This document shows positions 26,144 to 35,309 of a stretch of 64,000 nucleotides of DNA, one piece after another. Under the pieces are notes generated by a model. It saw only the letters and a program-made list of their open reading frames with translations. It had not been told where the DNA came from and did no database searches. The position numbers and the translations under genes were made by a program. Within the stretch, counting starts at the first letter, position 1. The number at the start of each line of letters is the position of its first letter. The stretch comes from Bryobacterales bacterium KBS 96 (lineage in GTDB: Bacteria; Acidobacteriota; Terriglobia; Bryobacterales; Bryobacteraceae), in contig KB906767.1 in assembly GCA_000381625.1 (NCBI GenBank), forward strand, positions 6,221,157 through 6,285,156, written 5' to 3'.

Positions 26144-27892
26144 ATGTGGCGACAGAATCATGTGAGAATACTTCCGCTGATCTGCCTGACGCTTTTTGCA
26201 GTGGCCAGCTCAGGGGCCGAGGAGTACGCGCTCGGTCCCGATTCGCAACGTCAGGCCGGAGTTCCCGAAGGCACAGTCACGAAATATAGCTGGACGAGCA
26301 AAGTGTTCCCCGGCACGGTGCGCGATTACTGGGTCTATGTGCCCGCGGAATACGACCAGAGTACGCCTGCCTGCCTGATGGTGTTTCAAGATGGCTCCGG
26401 TTTCGTGAACGAGAAGGGAAGCTGGCGTGTGCCCGTGGTGTTCGATAACTTGATTCACAAGCACGAAATGCCGGTGACCATCGGCGTTTTCATCGACCCA
26501 GGTGTGTTGCCGGTAAAGGAGCCGGGGCAGCGCGAGCGATATAACCGGAGTTTGGAATACGACGGTCTAGGCAGCCGGTACGCTCACCTGGTGCTGGACG
26601 AAATTTTGCCTGAGGTCGCAAAACACTATAACGTTTCCACTGATCCGAACGACCGGGCGATTGCCGGTTCGAGTTCCGGTGGAATCGCAGCGTTCACGGT
26701 CGCGTGGAGTCATCCGGAAGCCTTCCATCGCGTGTTGAGCTTCATCGGGAGTTACACGGATCTTCGCGGCGGCGATATCTATCCCGCGCTGATCCGCAAG
26801 TCGGAGCCGAAGCCTCTCCGCGTCTTTTTGCAGGATGGCGATCACGATCTGAACATTTATGCGGGCAACTGGTACCTGGGCAATCAGGGCATGGCGTCCG
26901 CGCTGAAATACGCCGGGTACGACGTCAAATTTGTTGTTGGAACGGAAGGTCACAACGCGAAGCAAGGCGGGGCCATCCTCCCGGAGGCGCTTCGCTGGTC
27001 GTGGCGCGACTATCCTCGAAAGATTGTGGCGTCTACCGCCGGCGGCGATCGCATGTTTGTGACGGAGATTTCCGATCCCGACAACCCTTGGCAGAAAATA
27101 GCCCAAGGCCATCAATTTACCGATGGGCCTGCCGTGGATCGCTCCGGCGATGTCTACTACACAGACGTGCCCGCGGGCAAGATATACAAGATCTCAACGG
27201 CCGGAAAGGTATCGGTCTTTAAAGACCATGCCGGGCAGGTCACCGGCTTGATGTTCGGCGCGGATGGCCGCTTGTATGCTTGCGAGGACAGCCGGCGGGA
27301 AATCGTGTCGTATGGCCTCGATGGTTCGGAGCAGATCCTGGCTAAAGGAGTTCACTCGAACGATCTGGCGGTGAGTAAGAACGGCGGCGTATACTTCACC
27401 AATATTGCGGATCATTCCATCGGATACATCAGCCCGAAGGGCGAGACGCGCGTTGTCTACCGCGGCATTGAGTTCCCGAACGGCATTGTATTGTCGCCGG
27501 ATGAATCCCTGCTTGCGGTTGACGACTCAAAAGGCCGATGGGTGTGGTCGTTCCAAGTCGAGCCGGACGGATCGCTCAGCAATGGCGAGCCGTTTTACCG
27601 GCTGGAAACTCCGGATGAGTCGTCCGCCACGGGAGCCGATGGCATGACGTTCGACAGCCTTGGTTATTTGTACGTCACAACGAAGCTGGGCGTTCAGATC
27701 TGCGATCAGCCCGGGCGCGTTGTGGCCATATTGAGCAAGCCCCAACCGGGTTCACTGTCGAACATCTCATTCGGCAGTCCCAATATGGATTACCTGTACG
27801 TGACGTCGGGAGATAAGGTGTATCGCCGCCGCTTGCGCCGCACGGGAGTGCGGCCGGGGGATCTGATTATGCCGCCCAAACCGCAGCTTTAA
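26144..27892 (+). CDS. Secreted esterase fused to SMP-30/gluconolactonase-like propeller
   Basis: From the ATG at 26144 the protein has 582 residues: signal peptide, then an enterochelin-esterase-like alpha/beta hydrolase (about 45-300) with nucleophile Ser in AGSSSGG, Asp in FLQDGDHDLN and His in GTEGHNAKQGG. From about 310 a six-bladed SMP-30/gluconolactonase propeller follows, with FTDGPAVDRSGDVYYTD, SNDLAVSKNGGVYFTN and PNGIVLSPDESLLAVDDS. The fusion suggests coupled ester and lactone hydrolysis on a carbohydrate or siderophore outside the cytoplasm. An in-frame TTG at 26138 is less likely as start. Confidence 0.9.
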   Translation: MWRQNHVRILPLICLTLFAVASSGAEEYALGPDSQRQAGVPEGTVTKYSWTSKVFPGTVRDYWVYVPAEYDQSTPACLMVFQDGSGFVNEKGSWRVPVVFDNLIHKHEMPVTIGVFIDPGVLPVKEPGQRERYNRSLEYDGLGSRYAHLVLDEILPEVAKHYNVSTDPNDRAIAGSSSGGIAAFTVAWSHPEAFHRVLSFIGSYTDLRGGDIYPALIRKSEPKPLRVFLQDGDHDLNIYAGNWYLGNQGMASALKYAGYDVKFVVGTEGHNAKQGGAILPEALRWSWRDYPRKIVASTAGGDRMFVTEISDPDNPWQKIAQGHQFTDGPAVDRSGDVYYTDVPAGKIYKISTAGKVSVFKDHAGQVTGLMFGADGRLYACEDSRREIVSYGLDGSEQILAKGVHSNDLAVSKNGGVYFTNIADHSIGYISPKGETRVVYRGIEFPNGIVLSPDESLLAVDDSKGRWVWSFQVEPDGSLSNGEPFYRLETPDESSATGADGMTFDSLGYLYVTTKLGVQICDQPGRVVAILSKPQPGSLSNISFGSPNMDYLYVTSGDKVYRRRLRRTGVRPGDLIMPPKPQL

Positions 27893-27912
27893 TCGGAGTC
27901 TCCGCTGCCTCG

Positions 27913-28602
27913 CTAGGGCTTCGCCGTCGCCCGTGCTGCCGCGGCAAACGCCTCGAACAGCTTTCGATCCGCCGCGCTGATTTCGATGCGGTCTTCAGGG
28001 TGCCACTGAACGGCGACAACAAAAGGCGCAGATGCGAGTTCAAGCCCCTCGATGACTCCATCCGTTCCGCGAGCGGAAATTTTCAGATCGTTTCCCACCC
28101 GGTCCACTGCCTGGTGGTGCCGGGAATTGACCTGGTGACAGCCCGGGCCGATGATGCTCGCGAGATGCGTTCCGCCGTCCACCACAACCGAGTGCGCCGC
28201 CGGGTGCTGTCGAGGCACATCGTCAGGCATCCTTCGCTTCACGTGGACCGACGATGAATCAAGATGCTGGTGGAGCGTGCCGCCCAGGTGAATGTTCATC
28301 AATTGCAGGCCGCGGCAGATGGCGAGCACCGGGACCTGGCGGCGAAGCGCCTCGGAGAGAAGATCGCACTCCATTCGGTCGCGCGGGTCGTCGGGCGCGT
28401 CAGTCTCCGGGCCGCGCTCCTGACCGTAACGCGCGGGATTTACGTCGACACCGCCGGTGAGCAGCAATCCATCGAGGGCTTCCAGGCAGGGGCTGCCATC
28501 GACCGTTAGCCTCACGGGCTCGAGACCCGCGGCGGCTACTGCAAATTCGTACGGAGCTATCTTGCTCTCGCCGCAAAACGTAACTCCGATCCGGTTGCCC
28601 AT
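27913..28602 (-). CDS. Gamma-glutamyl-gamma-aminobutyrate hydrolase-like class I amidotransferase (peptidase C26)
   Basis: A 229-residue cytoplasmic hydrolase of the PuuD/PuuE family. GLLLTGGVDVNPARYGQ, the nucleophile elbow AICRGLQLMN with Cys, and the His-Glu pair in VQWHPED complete the triad. These enzymes cleave gamma-glutamyl bonds, for example gamma-glutamyl-GABA in putrescine breakdown. No other putrescine gene is near. The gene is convergent with the esterase fusion and divergent from the TIM-barrel gene. Confidence 0.9.
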   Translation of the reverse strand: MGNRIGVTFCGESKIAPYEFAVAAAGLEPVRLTVDGSPCLEALDGLLLTGGVDVNPARYGQERGPETDAPDDPRDRMECDLLSEALRRQVPVLAICRGLQLMNIHLGGTLHQHLDSSSVHVKRRMPDDVPRQHPAAHSVVVDGGTHLASIIGPGCHQVNSRHHQAVDRVGNDLKISARGTDGVIEGLELASAPFVVAVQWHPEDRIEISAADRKLFEAFAAAARATAKP

Positions 28603-28684
28603 TGCTTCCAGGATAGCTGGGTGTTGGTAAACGGCTTAGGGGTGCTCTGAAGTGCGGAGCGTTTAGCGCCGACAGTGCGCGGTT

Positions 28685-28790
28685 TGTACGGTTGTCCGAA
28701 TCCGCTCGCTCACGCGATCCGGCTCCGGGTGGAGGCAAACTGGAAACGGAGCCGCCACACGACGGTGCGCGGGTTACGCGGGTGTGCGAA
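28685..28790. repeat. Repeat family A, copy 3
   Basis: CCGGCTCCG (28719-28727) pairs with CGGAGCCGCC (28747-28756); flanks are GTCCGAATCCGCTCGCTCA and ACGGTGCGCGGGTTACGCG. It lies between two divergent starts and so may overlap their promoters. Confidence 0.72.
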
Positions 28791-28837
28791 AGAACCCGCT
28801 TTGTTCGGCTCTAAAACCGCGGCATACACTTGATGAG

Positions 28838-29770
28838 ATGATGCCTCTTTCTTCTCGCCGTTCGTTACTCACCGGGATGACGGGCGCCGCGACTCTGCCG
28901 CTTCTATCGCGAGCGGCAGCGAGCCGGCGCATCCGCCTCGGCGGTCCCATCTTCCTCAAGTCCAACGATCCTCGTGAACTTGCCCGCGAGCACCGGCGCC
29001 TTGGGTACAGCGCCGCGTATTGTCCGGTCGTGGAGGTCACCGACCGCGATCGCATTCGAGCGATTGAAAAGGCATTCGCCGCCGAAAATGTCGTGATTGC
29101 GGAAGTAGGCGCCTGGAAGAACATTCTCGATCCCGATCCGGCGAAGCGGAAGGCGAATCTGGATTATGTCATCTCCCGCTGTCATCTTGCGGAAGCGGTG
29201 GGGGCGAAGTGTTGCGTCGATATAGCCGGTTCTTATAATCCAACCGTCTGGTATGGCCCCGATCCCAGAAATCTGTCAAAAGAGTTCTTTGACGCGACCG
29301 TGGATAACTGCCGCCATGTTATTGATTCAGTGCGCCCGAAGCGGACTAAGTTCACGATTGAGATCATGCCCTGGAATCTGCCGGATGGTCCGGATTCCTA
29401 TGTGGAATTGGTGCGAGCGGTAGACCGCCCCGCGTTCGGAGTGCATTTGGACGTTTGTAACGCGGTTAATAGTCCACGCCACTTTTACAATAATGGTCGT
29501 TTAATTCGCGAGTGTTTTCAGAAGCTCGGGCAGTGGATTGTTTCTTGTCACGCGAAAGACCTTCAATGGGTTCCGGAATACAACGTACATTTCCGGGAAG
29601 TAGTCCCCGGCCGCGGTCAAATAGACTATGCCACTTATTTGCGGGAGTTAGCCAGCCTTCCGCGAGACGCTCCACTTATGCTGGAGCACCTAAAAACCTC
29701 GCAAGACTACGAGGAAGGTAAACTGCATATCCAAACTGTAGCGTCAAAAATTGGTATTTCGTTCGCATAA
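28838..29770 (+). CDS. Secreted sugar phosphate isomerase/epimerase-like TIM barrel
   Basis: A 310-residue xylose-isomerase-like TIM barrel with a Tat-type signal (SRRSLLTGMTGAATL). Metal-site residues of the fold appear in IAEVGAW, FTIEIMPWN, GVHLDVCNAVN, SCHAKDLQW and MLEHLKT, consistent with Glu-Asp-His-Glu ligands. Proteins of this type in acidobacteria and planctomycetes act on sugars or inositols outside the cytoplasm, but the substrate is not readable from sequence. The start may be ATG 28838 or ATG 28841. Confidence 0.85.
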   Translation: MMPLSSRRSLLTGMTGAATLPLLSRAAASRRIRLGGPIFLKSNDPRELAREHRRLGYSAAYCPVVEVTDRDRIRAIEKAFAAENVVIAEVGAWKNILDPDPAKRKANLDYVISRCHLAEAVGAKCCVDIAGSYNPTVWYGPDPRNLSKEFFDATVDNCRHVIDSVRPKRTKFTIEIMPWNLPDGPDSYVELVRAVDRPAFGVHLDVCNAVNSPRHFYNNGRLIRECFQKLGQWIVSCHAKDLQWVPEYNVHFREVVPGRGQIDYATYLRELASLPRDAPLMLEHLKTSQDYEEGKLHIQTVASKIGISFA

Positions 29771-30005
29771 ACTTCCCTCAGCCCGATTGTGCAGGCCAAC
29801 ACACTATGAGAGTATGGTTGTGTCGTTTGAGGCATTGTCGCTTTTGCCGCTGGATGAGTCCCCCCGTTTCCGGTCTTTCCCGCAGAAAGCTTGCATCCCG
29901 GATGACACCACTGATCTGCTGTTCGGGGAAGTGGAACGAGTACCGAGTTCGGGAGCTAACCTGCACCATTCGCTCCCTAGGCTCGGGCGAAGGAGAGTGA
30001 AGGAA

Positions 30006-30341
30006 GTGTCCAGATTGTTCGTAGGGAATCTGCCATACAAGGCAACTGAAACGGATATCCAATCGTTTTTTTCAGAGGCAGGAGTTCAGGTCGATAGCGT
30101 GAATCTCATGCGCGACCGATTTAGCGGCGAAGCACGCGGTTTTGGCTTTGTCGAAATCAACGATGAGAACCTCGCCACTCAGGCGATTCAAGCATGTAAC
30201 GGCCGGCAACTGATGGGTCGTGCTTTAGTTGTAAACGAAGCCCGTCCCGCCGAACGCCGTGAACGCTCCGATCGTAGCTTTGGCAACGAAGGCGGAGGAA
30301 GGCAGCAGCGCGACTTTGGCGGCAGCCGGAATCGCTGGTAA
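30006..30341 (+). CDS. RRM-type RNA-binding protein
   Basis: A 111-residue protein from the GTG at 30006: one RNA-recognition motif (2-80) with RNP2 LFVGNLPY and RNP1 RGFGFVEI, followed by a Gly/Arg-rich tail ending FGGSRNRW. Bacterial proteins of this form (Rbp) bind single-stranded RNA and often respond to cold. AAGGAG at 29989-29994 gives an 11-nt spacing to this GTG; a second GTG at 29997 is too close. The 235 bp from 29771 show no family similarity in any frame and may be a long leader. Confidence 0.88.
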   Translation: MSRLFVGNLPYKATETDIQSFFSEAGVQVDSVNLMRDRFSGEARGFGFVEINDENLATQAIQACNGRQLMGRALVVNEARPAERRERSDRSFGNEGGGRQQRDFGGSRNRW

Positions 30342-30470
30342 CTCCTCGAAAGCAACTTATCGAGATTACGCGTGGACCGTGCCTATCCGCTCGCGGATGA
30401 GGCAATGCTTCGCCCTTACCGCAGATTATGCGTTCGTTTAGGGGCGGACATATCCAATCCGTCGTAGGCG

Positions 30471-31781
30471 TTACAGTTTTGTCAACATACCTACCACTGC
30501 GTCCGCATCGGCCGTCACTTCAACCGGCTTATTGCCGTAAGTGGAGGTAATCGGTTTGCCTCCCGGCGTCTTTAGTTGTCCTGTGTGATAGCGGTAAATA
30601 TAATCCGGGTCTTTCAGTACGTTACCTGTCAGTACGCCGACAACATGATCTTCCCGCCGGATAATATGGCTGGCGACTAGCTTCCTGATTCCGGCAAGTG
30701 TTGCTGCCGAGGCGGGCTCGCAACCAATGCCCGCGCGCCCGATGACCGCCTTCGCATCCGCAATCTCCTGCTCGCTAGCGCGTTCGACTGTGCCGTTCGT
30801 CCGGCGTAACACCGACCACGCCTTGGGCCACGAAACCGGATTGCCGATGCGAATGGCCGTGGCGAGCGTCTCGGGCGATTCCACCGCCCGGAATTTGTCC
30901 TCCCCCGGCGCTTTCATGAATTCGTAGAATGGAGCCGCGCCCGCCGATTGGATCACCGCGATTCGGGGTAGTCGGTCGATGAGCCCAAGCTCGTGCATTT
31001 CGAGGAAGCCTTTGCCGATGGCGGCGCAGTTGCCTAGATTGCCGCCGGGCATCACCACCCAATCGGGCGCCCGCCAATCCAATTGATCGAGCATTTCGAT
31101 CGCGATGGTTTTTTGTCCTTCGATCCGGAATGGATTGATGGAGTTCAACAAATACAAGCCGGCGCGATCGGCGATCTGCCGAACGAACGCCAGGATTTGG
31201 TCGAAATTCGCATGCACCTGTAGTGTTAAGGCGCCGTATTCCAGCGCCTGCGATAGTTTGCCGAAAGAGATGTTGCCATGTGGCAGGAAGATCACTGGTT
31301 TCAAGCCGGCGGCACTAGCATAGGCTGCCATTGAGGCAGACGTATTTCCGGTGGAAACGCAGCCAACAAGCGTTCTCCCAAGCTGCACTGCCTGAGAAAC
31401 TCCGCACGTCATCCCGTTGTCTTTGAACGATCCGGTGGGATTGAATCCCTGGTGTTTGAACGTAAGAGCGTCGAGCCCCGCATATTGGGCGGCGAGTGGA
31501 GCCGGCAGCAGAGGAGTGTTCCCCTCGCGCAGAGTGACGACCCGGCTGATGTCCTGCAGAAACGGTATCGATTCTCGGTAGCGCCAGACGCCGCTCTGCT
31601 CAAGGGCGGAGTTGTCGAGGCGTCGGTTGCGCCAAAGAGTCTTCCAACCGGAGACGCCGGCGGCGTCCCAGCGATAGCTCGCTTCGAGCAAACCGCCGCA
31701 TCGCGGGCATTGGTAAAGCACGGAGTCGATAGGGTACTTCTCACGACAGTTATCGCGGAAGCAGACCAAATAAGAACACAT
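30471..31781 (-). CDS. thrC: Threonine synthase
   Basis: A 436-residue PLP enzyme of the class-I type with an N-terminal zinc-ribbon-like region (MCSYLVCFRDNC, CPRCGG). The PLP Lys is in NPTGSFKDNGM and the phosphate-binding loop in MPGGNLGNCAA. It converts O-phosphohomoserine to threonine. No hom or thrB is adjacent. The C-terminal extension of about 50 residues beyond the catalytic core (DPDYIYRYHTG onward) is found in the longer acidobacterial and archaeal-like forms. Confidence 0.95.
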   Translation of the reverse strand: MCSYLVCFRDNCREKYPIDSVLYQCPRCGGLLEASYRWDAAGVSGWKTLWRNRRLDNSALEQSGVWRYRESIPFLQDISRVVTLREGNTPLLPAPLAAQYAGLDALTFKHQGFNPTGSFKDNGMTCGVSQAVQLGRTLVGCVSTGNTSASMAAYASAAGLKPVIFLPHGNISFGKLSQALEYGALTLQVHANFDQILAFVRQIADRAGLYLLNSINPFRIEGQKTIAIEMLDQLDWRAPDWVVMPGGNLGNCAAIGKGFLEMHELGLIDRLPRIAVIQSAGAAPFYEFMKAPGEDKFRAVESPETLATAIRIGNPVSWPKAWSVLRRTNGTVERASEQEIADAKAVIGRAGIGCEPASAATLAGIRKLVASHIIRREDHVVGVLTGNVLKDPDYIYRYHTGQLKTPGGKPITSTYGNKPVEVTADADAVVGMLTKL

Positions 31782-32140
31782 GAGCCTTCATTATAGAAAT
31801 GGCTTTGAAGACGCCAGCGGAGTGGACGTATTTGGCATCGCTGATTGCGACGAAGATAGAATTTTAGAACGGTCGAATGAGAAAAATAGGGGGCTTAGGC
31901 AACGGGGAATCTGAGGTTGTGCCTGCCCCCTGTCCACGGTCGTTATAGGGCTGTTTGAACTATACTCCGGTAATGCCGGTTTTGGACCCGGAGTACTACT
32001 ACAGTGCGATTACGAGCAATAGAAAGCGAAGGTAAGTAGCTGGCTGCGTCGCCGTGACTCGCGCCTTTGGAGTCGATCGGCCCCCGGCGGGCACTCGACT
32101 TCACAGTACGGAAGAGTTGCACCGTCTATGCTGTGACTGA
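31782..32140. other. Intergenic stretch without recognisable gene
   Basis: The 359 bp between the divergent thrC and mutS-like genes must hold both promoters. Only ORFs under about 25 codons are present. GCGATTACGAGCAATAG and GGCCCCCGGCGGG stretches show no tRNA or riboswitch shape that I can defend. Confidence 0.3.
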
Positions 32141-33925
32141 ATGGACCCGCTCGAAGAGTACACGGCGCGGAGCGACCGGTGGCGCGCCGCGCACCGCCTG
32201 CTGGCAGGCAAATTCATACGGATCAGCAACTGGCGCCTGGCCGTGATTGCGACGGCAATTATTCTGGCGTGGCTCGCCGTGGCCCGCTCGGCTGCTTTGG
32301 GTGGACTTCTTCTGATCCCGCTTGCCGCGTTTGTGTTTCTAGCCGTCTGGCACGAGCGTGTATTTCGGAAACAGCAGTTTACCGCGCGTGCGCTTGCCTA
32401 TTATGAACGAGCAATCGCCCGGATGAAGGGCGCCTGGGTGGGAACCGGGAATGCCGGCGAACGCTTCCGGGACAGCGCTCACATTTATTCCGAAGATCTG
32501 GATGTGTTCGGAAAGGGATCGTTATTCGAACTCATCGCTTCGGCCCGCACCGCAGCCGGAGAGCGTACGCTCGCCGATTGGCTGCTTGCGCCCGCTTGCC
32601 GTGACGAGGCGGCCGCCAGGCAAGCGGCCGTGCAGGAGCTTCGCGAGCGCCTCGATCTCCGGGAGGATATCGCCCTATTAGGTGAAGATGTCAGGGCAAG
32701 TGTGCATGCCGACGTGCTCGATCGCTGGGGCTCTGCTCCCCCGGCGGGATTCAGTTCGCTTGTCCGCTGGATCGCTTTACTGTTAGCGATCGCCGGCATC
32801 GCTTCTCTCCTTGCGTTTCTCGCTCATATTACTCCCCTTTCTGTATTCATCGTGATTCTCGGGCTCGACTTCGTGTTTATCGCCATCCATCGGAAACGGA
32901 TCGCAACTGCAATTGGGGGAGTTGAGACTCCCGCGGTGGATCTGCAGATTCTGGCGCTATTACTCGAACGCCTGGAGGCAGAGGACTTCAACAGCCCAAA
33001 ACTGAAGCAGATCCGCGCGAATCTCGAAGTGCATGGCCTGCCCGCGTCGAAGCGCATCGCGCGGCTCAAGCGATGGATTGAAATGCTGGATTCGAGCGAG
33101 CACCTGTTCCTGCGCGTCGTGAATCCGGTGGTGCTTTGGAAAGAGCAGTTGGCGATGGCGGTGGAGGCGTGGCGGGTCGAAAGCGGCCCCTTCATTCACG
33201 GCTGGATTTCGGCGGTTGGCGAGTTTGAGGCGCTCTCTTCGTTCGCATCGCTCGCGTTTGAACGGCCTGAATGGATTTTTCCCAGCCTGGTTGACGTTGC
33301 GAGTCCACGTTTTGAAGCGCAAGACCTGCGGCACCCTCTGCTTCCGCCCTCAAAATGTGTTCCGAACGACGTAGCGCTTGGCGGAGATACGCGGGTGTTG
33401 ATCGTCAGTGGTTCGAATATGTCCGGGAAGAGCACCTTACTGCGGGCCATCGGTTTGAACGCCGTGCTGGCGTGGGCCGGCGCCCCGGTCGCGGCCGCTT
33501 CGATGCATATCTCATCCATTCGGGTGGGAGCCTCCATTCGTGTTCTCGATTCATTGCAGGATGGGCGCTCCCGCTTTTATAGCGAGATCGTGCGCCTGCG
33601 GCAGATTGTGGATCTTGCCGGCAACACCCCTGGCCCTCTGTTCCTGCTCGATGAAGTTTTGAGTGGCACCAACTCACACGACCGGAGGATCGGCGCTGCG
33701 GCCGTAGTCCGGGCGCTGGTTGCTCATGGAGCGATCGGACTGATCACCACTCACGATCTTGCTCTGGCGACGCTCGATCAGGACAAAGGCCTCGGTATTG
33801 TAAACGTGCATTTCGACGACGAGATCGAGGATGGACGCATCGAATTCGACTATCGCTTGAGGCCTGGTGTGGTCGTCCGCAGTAACGCGCTAGAGCTGAT
33901 GCGCGCAGTCGGGCTACAGGTTTAG
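32141..33925 (+). CDS. Membrane-anchored MutS-like ATPase
   Basis: A 594-residue protein with four membrane helices, two at about 31-70 and two near 208-252, and a MutS-type lever and ATPase region. The ATPase (about 390-594) has Walker A GSNMSGKST, Walker B LFLLDEVLSGTNSHDR and the switch His in TTHD. The mismatch-binding domain I and connector domain of classical MutS are missing. Such membrane MutS-like proteins are widespread in Bacteroidota and Acidobacteriota, but no function is established. The next gene starts 15 bp downstream. Confidence 0.9.
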   Translation: MDPLEEYTARSDRWRAAHRLLAGKFIRISNWRLAVIATAIILAWLAVARSAALGGLLLIPLAAFVFLAVWHERVFRKQQFTARALAYYERAIARMKGAWVGTGNAGERFRDSAHIYSEDLDVFGKGSLFELIASARTAAGERTLADWLLAPACRDEAAARQAAVQELRERLDLREDIALLGEDVRASVHADVLDRWGSAPPAGFSSLVRWIALLLAIAGIASLLAFLAHITPLSVFIVILGLDFVFIAIHRKRIATAIGGVETPAVDLQILALLLERLEAEDFNSPKLKQIRANLEVHGLPASKRIARLKRWIEMLDSSEHLFLRVVNPVVLWKEQLAMAVEAWRVESGPFIHGWISAVGEFEALSSFASLAFERPEWIFPSLVDVASPRFEAQDLRHPLLPPSKCVPNDVALGGDTRVLIVSGSNMSGKSTLLRAIGLNAVLAWAGAPVAAASMHISSIRVGASIRVLDSLQDGRSRFYSEIVRLRQIVDLAGNTPGPLFLLDEVLSGTNSHDRRIGAAAVVRALVAHGAIGLITTHDLALATLDQDKGLGIVNVHFDDEIEDGRIEFDYRLRPGVVVRSNALELMRAVGLQV

Positions 33926-33940
33926 CCCATCGCAACGTTT

Positions 33941-34915
33941 ATGCCGATAGCCTCAACAATGCAAGCCGTCCATCTCGAAGACGGCAAGGTAATGGTTCGC
34001 GATGTGCCGGTTCCGGAGCGTCCTCCGGGCTTTGCACGAATACGGCTGGTGAAAGCCGGAATTTGCAACACGGATTTGGAGCTGCAGCGCGGTTATTATG
34101 GATTTTCGGGAATTCCGGGACATGAATTCACCGGTGAAGTGGTTGAGGCGGACACGCCGGAATGGATCGGCGAACGCATCGCCGGCGAAATCAACCTGGC
34201 TTGCGGGAATTGTGAGTGGTGCCGCCGGGGCCTGGGCCGCCACTGCCCGACCCGCACCGTACTGGGCATCGTAAATCACCCTGGCGCTTTCGCGGAGTAT
34301 ATTCTATTGCCCGAACGGAACCTGCATCGTATCCCCGCCAACATTTCGACCGATTGCGCTGTTTTCATTGAGCCGCTGGCCGCCGCCTGCGAAATTCTGG
34401 ACCAGGTTCGTATTGAGCAAGGGACGAGAGTGGCGGTTCTCGGCGACGGCAAGCTGGGCCTGCTGATTTCGCAAGTGCTCCAGCAGCATGGAGCGAGAGT
34501 TGTCCTGTACGGGCGGCACGCCGATAAGCTGCAAATCGCAGCCGCTGCCGGCGTCGAAACCTACGCTGGCGGTGAGCGGCCACAAAAGCAATTTGAATTT
34601 GTGGTCGATTCCACGGGCTCGCCTGCCGGGCTGCGCGAGGCCGTATCGATGGCCCGGCCTCGTGGAACCGTAATCCTGAAATCGACAATACACGGTGAGG
34701 TCGCGGTGGATACCGCGCCGATTATCGTCGATGAAGTGACGCTTGTCGGTTCCCGCTGCGGCCGTTTCGAGCCGGCGATCGAGTTGTTACGCCAAGGTCG
34801 AATCAACGTCACGGCCATGCTGTCCACCGAGTTTCCGCTGGAGAAAGCGCCGGATGCCTTTGCCGAAGCCGCGAAACGTGGCGTGCTGAAGGTATTGCTG
34901 ACAGCGGGCTCCTAA
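33941..34915 (+). CDS. Zinc-dependent alcohol dehydrogenase-family oxidoreductase
   Basis: A 324-residue medium-chain dehydrogenase. Catalytic zinc ligands are Cys in AGICNTDLEL and His-Glu in GHEFTGEV; the structural zinc site is the four-Cys run CGNCEWCRRGLGRHC. The nucleotide-binding motif is VLGDGKLGLL. It is short for the family because loops in the C-terminal half are reduced. Substrate is unknown. It follows the MutS-like gene by 15 bp on the same strand, probably as one transcript. Confidence 0.9.
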   Translation: MPIASTMQAVHLEDGKVMVRDVPVPERPPGFARIRLVKAGICNTDLELQRGYYGFSGIPGHEFTGEVVEADTPEWIGERIAGEINLACGNCEWCRRGLGRHCPTRTVLGIVNHPGAFAEYILLPERNLHRIPANISTDCAVFIEPLAAACEILDQVRIEQGTRVAVLGDGKLGLLISQVLQQHGARVVLYGRHADKLQIAAAAGVETYAGGERPQKQFEFVVDSTGSPAGLREAVSMARPRGTVILKSTIHGEVAVDTAPIIVDEVTLVGSRCGRFEPAIELLRQGRINVTAMLSTEFPLEKAPDAFAEAAKRGVLKVLLTAGS

Positions 34916-34929
34916 TAACACCTTTACTC

Positions 34930-34958
34930 TTGCCAGGCGGCAAACACTTATGTAAAAT
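34930..34958 (+). promoter_or_regulatory. Probable sigma-70 promoter of the PadR-ADOP pair
   Basis: TTGCCA (34930-34935) and TAAAAT (34953-34958) are 17 bp apart. Transcription would begin near 34965, only about 9 nt before the ATG at 34974, and no Shine-Dalgarno is visible, so the padR mRNA may be almost leaderless. Autoregulation by PadR at this site would be typical but is inferred. Confidence 0.5.
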
Positions 34959-34973
34959 ACCCATAATAGATTT

Positions 34974-35300
34974 ATGCCTAAGAAAGAAATGCCTTCAGGA
35001 GCACTGCTGCTGCTCATTCTGCGAGTTCTTCGCTCGGGCCCGCTGCATGGCTACGCTATTGCCCAGCGGATTCACATCCTCTCGTCCGAAGTGCTGCACG
35101 TGGAGGAAGGGGCGCTCTATCCCGCGCTTCAGAAGATTCTGCTCAAGGGCTGGGCGACATCCGAATGGGGTGTTTCCGAGACGAATCGCAAGGTCCGCTT
35201 CTATCGGCTCACATCCGCCGGCCGCAAGCAGCTCGAAGCCGAATTATCCAGCTACGACCGGGTGAATAAAGCGATCCAAGACGTTCTACGCACGGCCTGA
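34974..35300 (+). CDS. PadR-family transcriptional regulator
   Basis: A 108-residue winged-helix protein with the PadR signature LLLLILRVLRSGPLHGYAIA, LYPALQKI and YRLTSAGRKQLE. Small PadR proteins repress the adjacent transporter genes and are inactivated by a ligand. The following ADOP permease gene starts 9 bp downstream, the standard acidobacterial padR-ADOP pair. Confidence 0.95.
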   Translation: MPKKEMPSGALLLLILRVLRSGPLHGYAIAQRIHILSSEVLHVEEGALYPALQKILLKGWATSEWGVSETNRKVRFYRLTSAGRKQLEAELSSYDRVNKAIQDVLRTA

Positions 35301-35309
35301 AGGGAATCC

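Noticed and set aside
31960..32120. Possible tRNA or structured RNA before the MutS-like gene
   Set aside because: No cloverleaf arms, T-loop GGTTCGA-type motif or acceptor pairing could be built.
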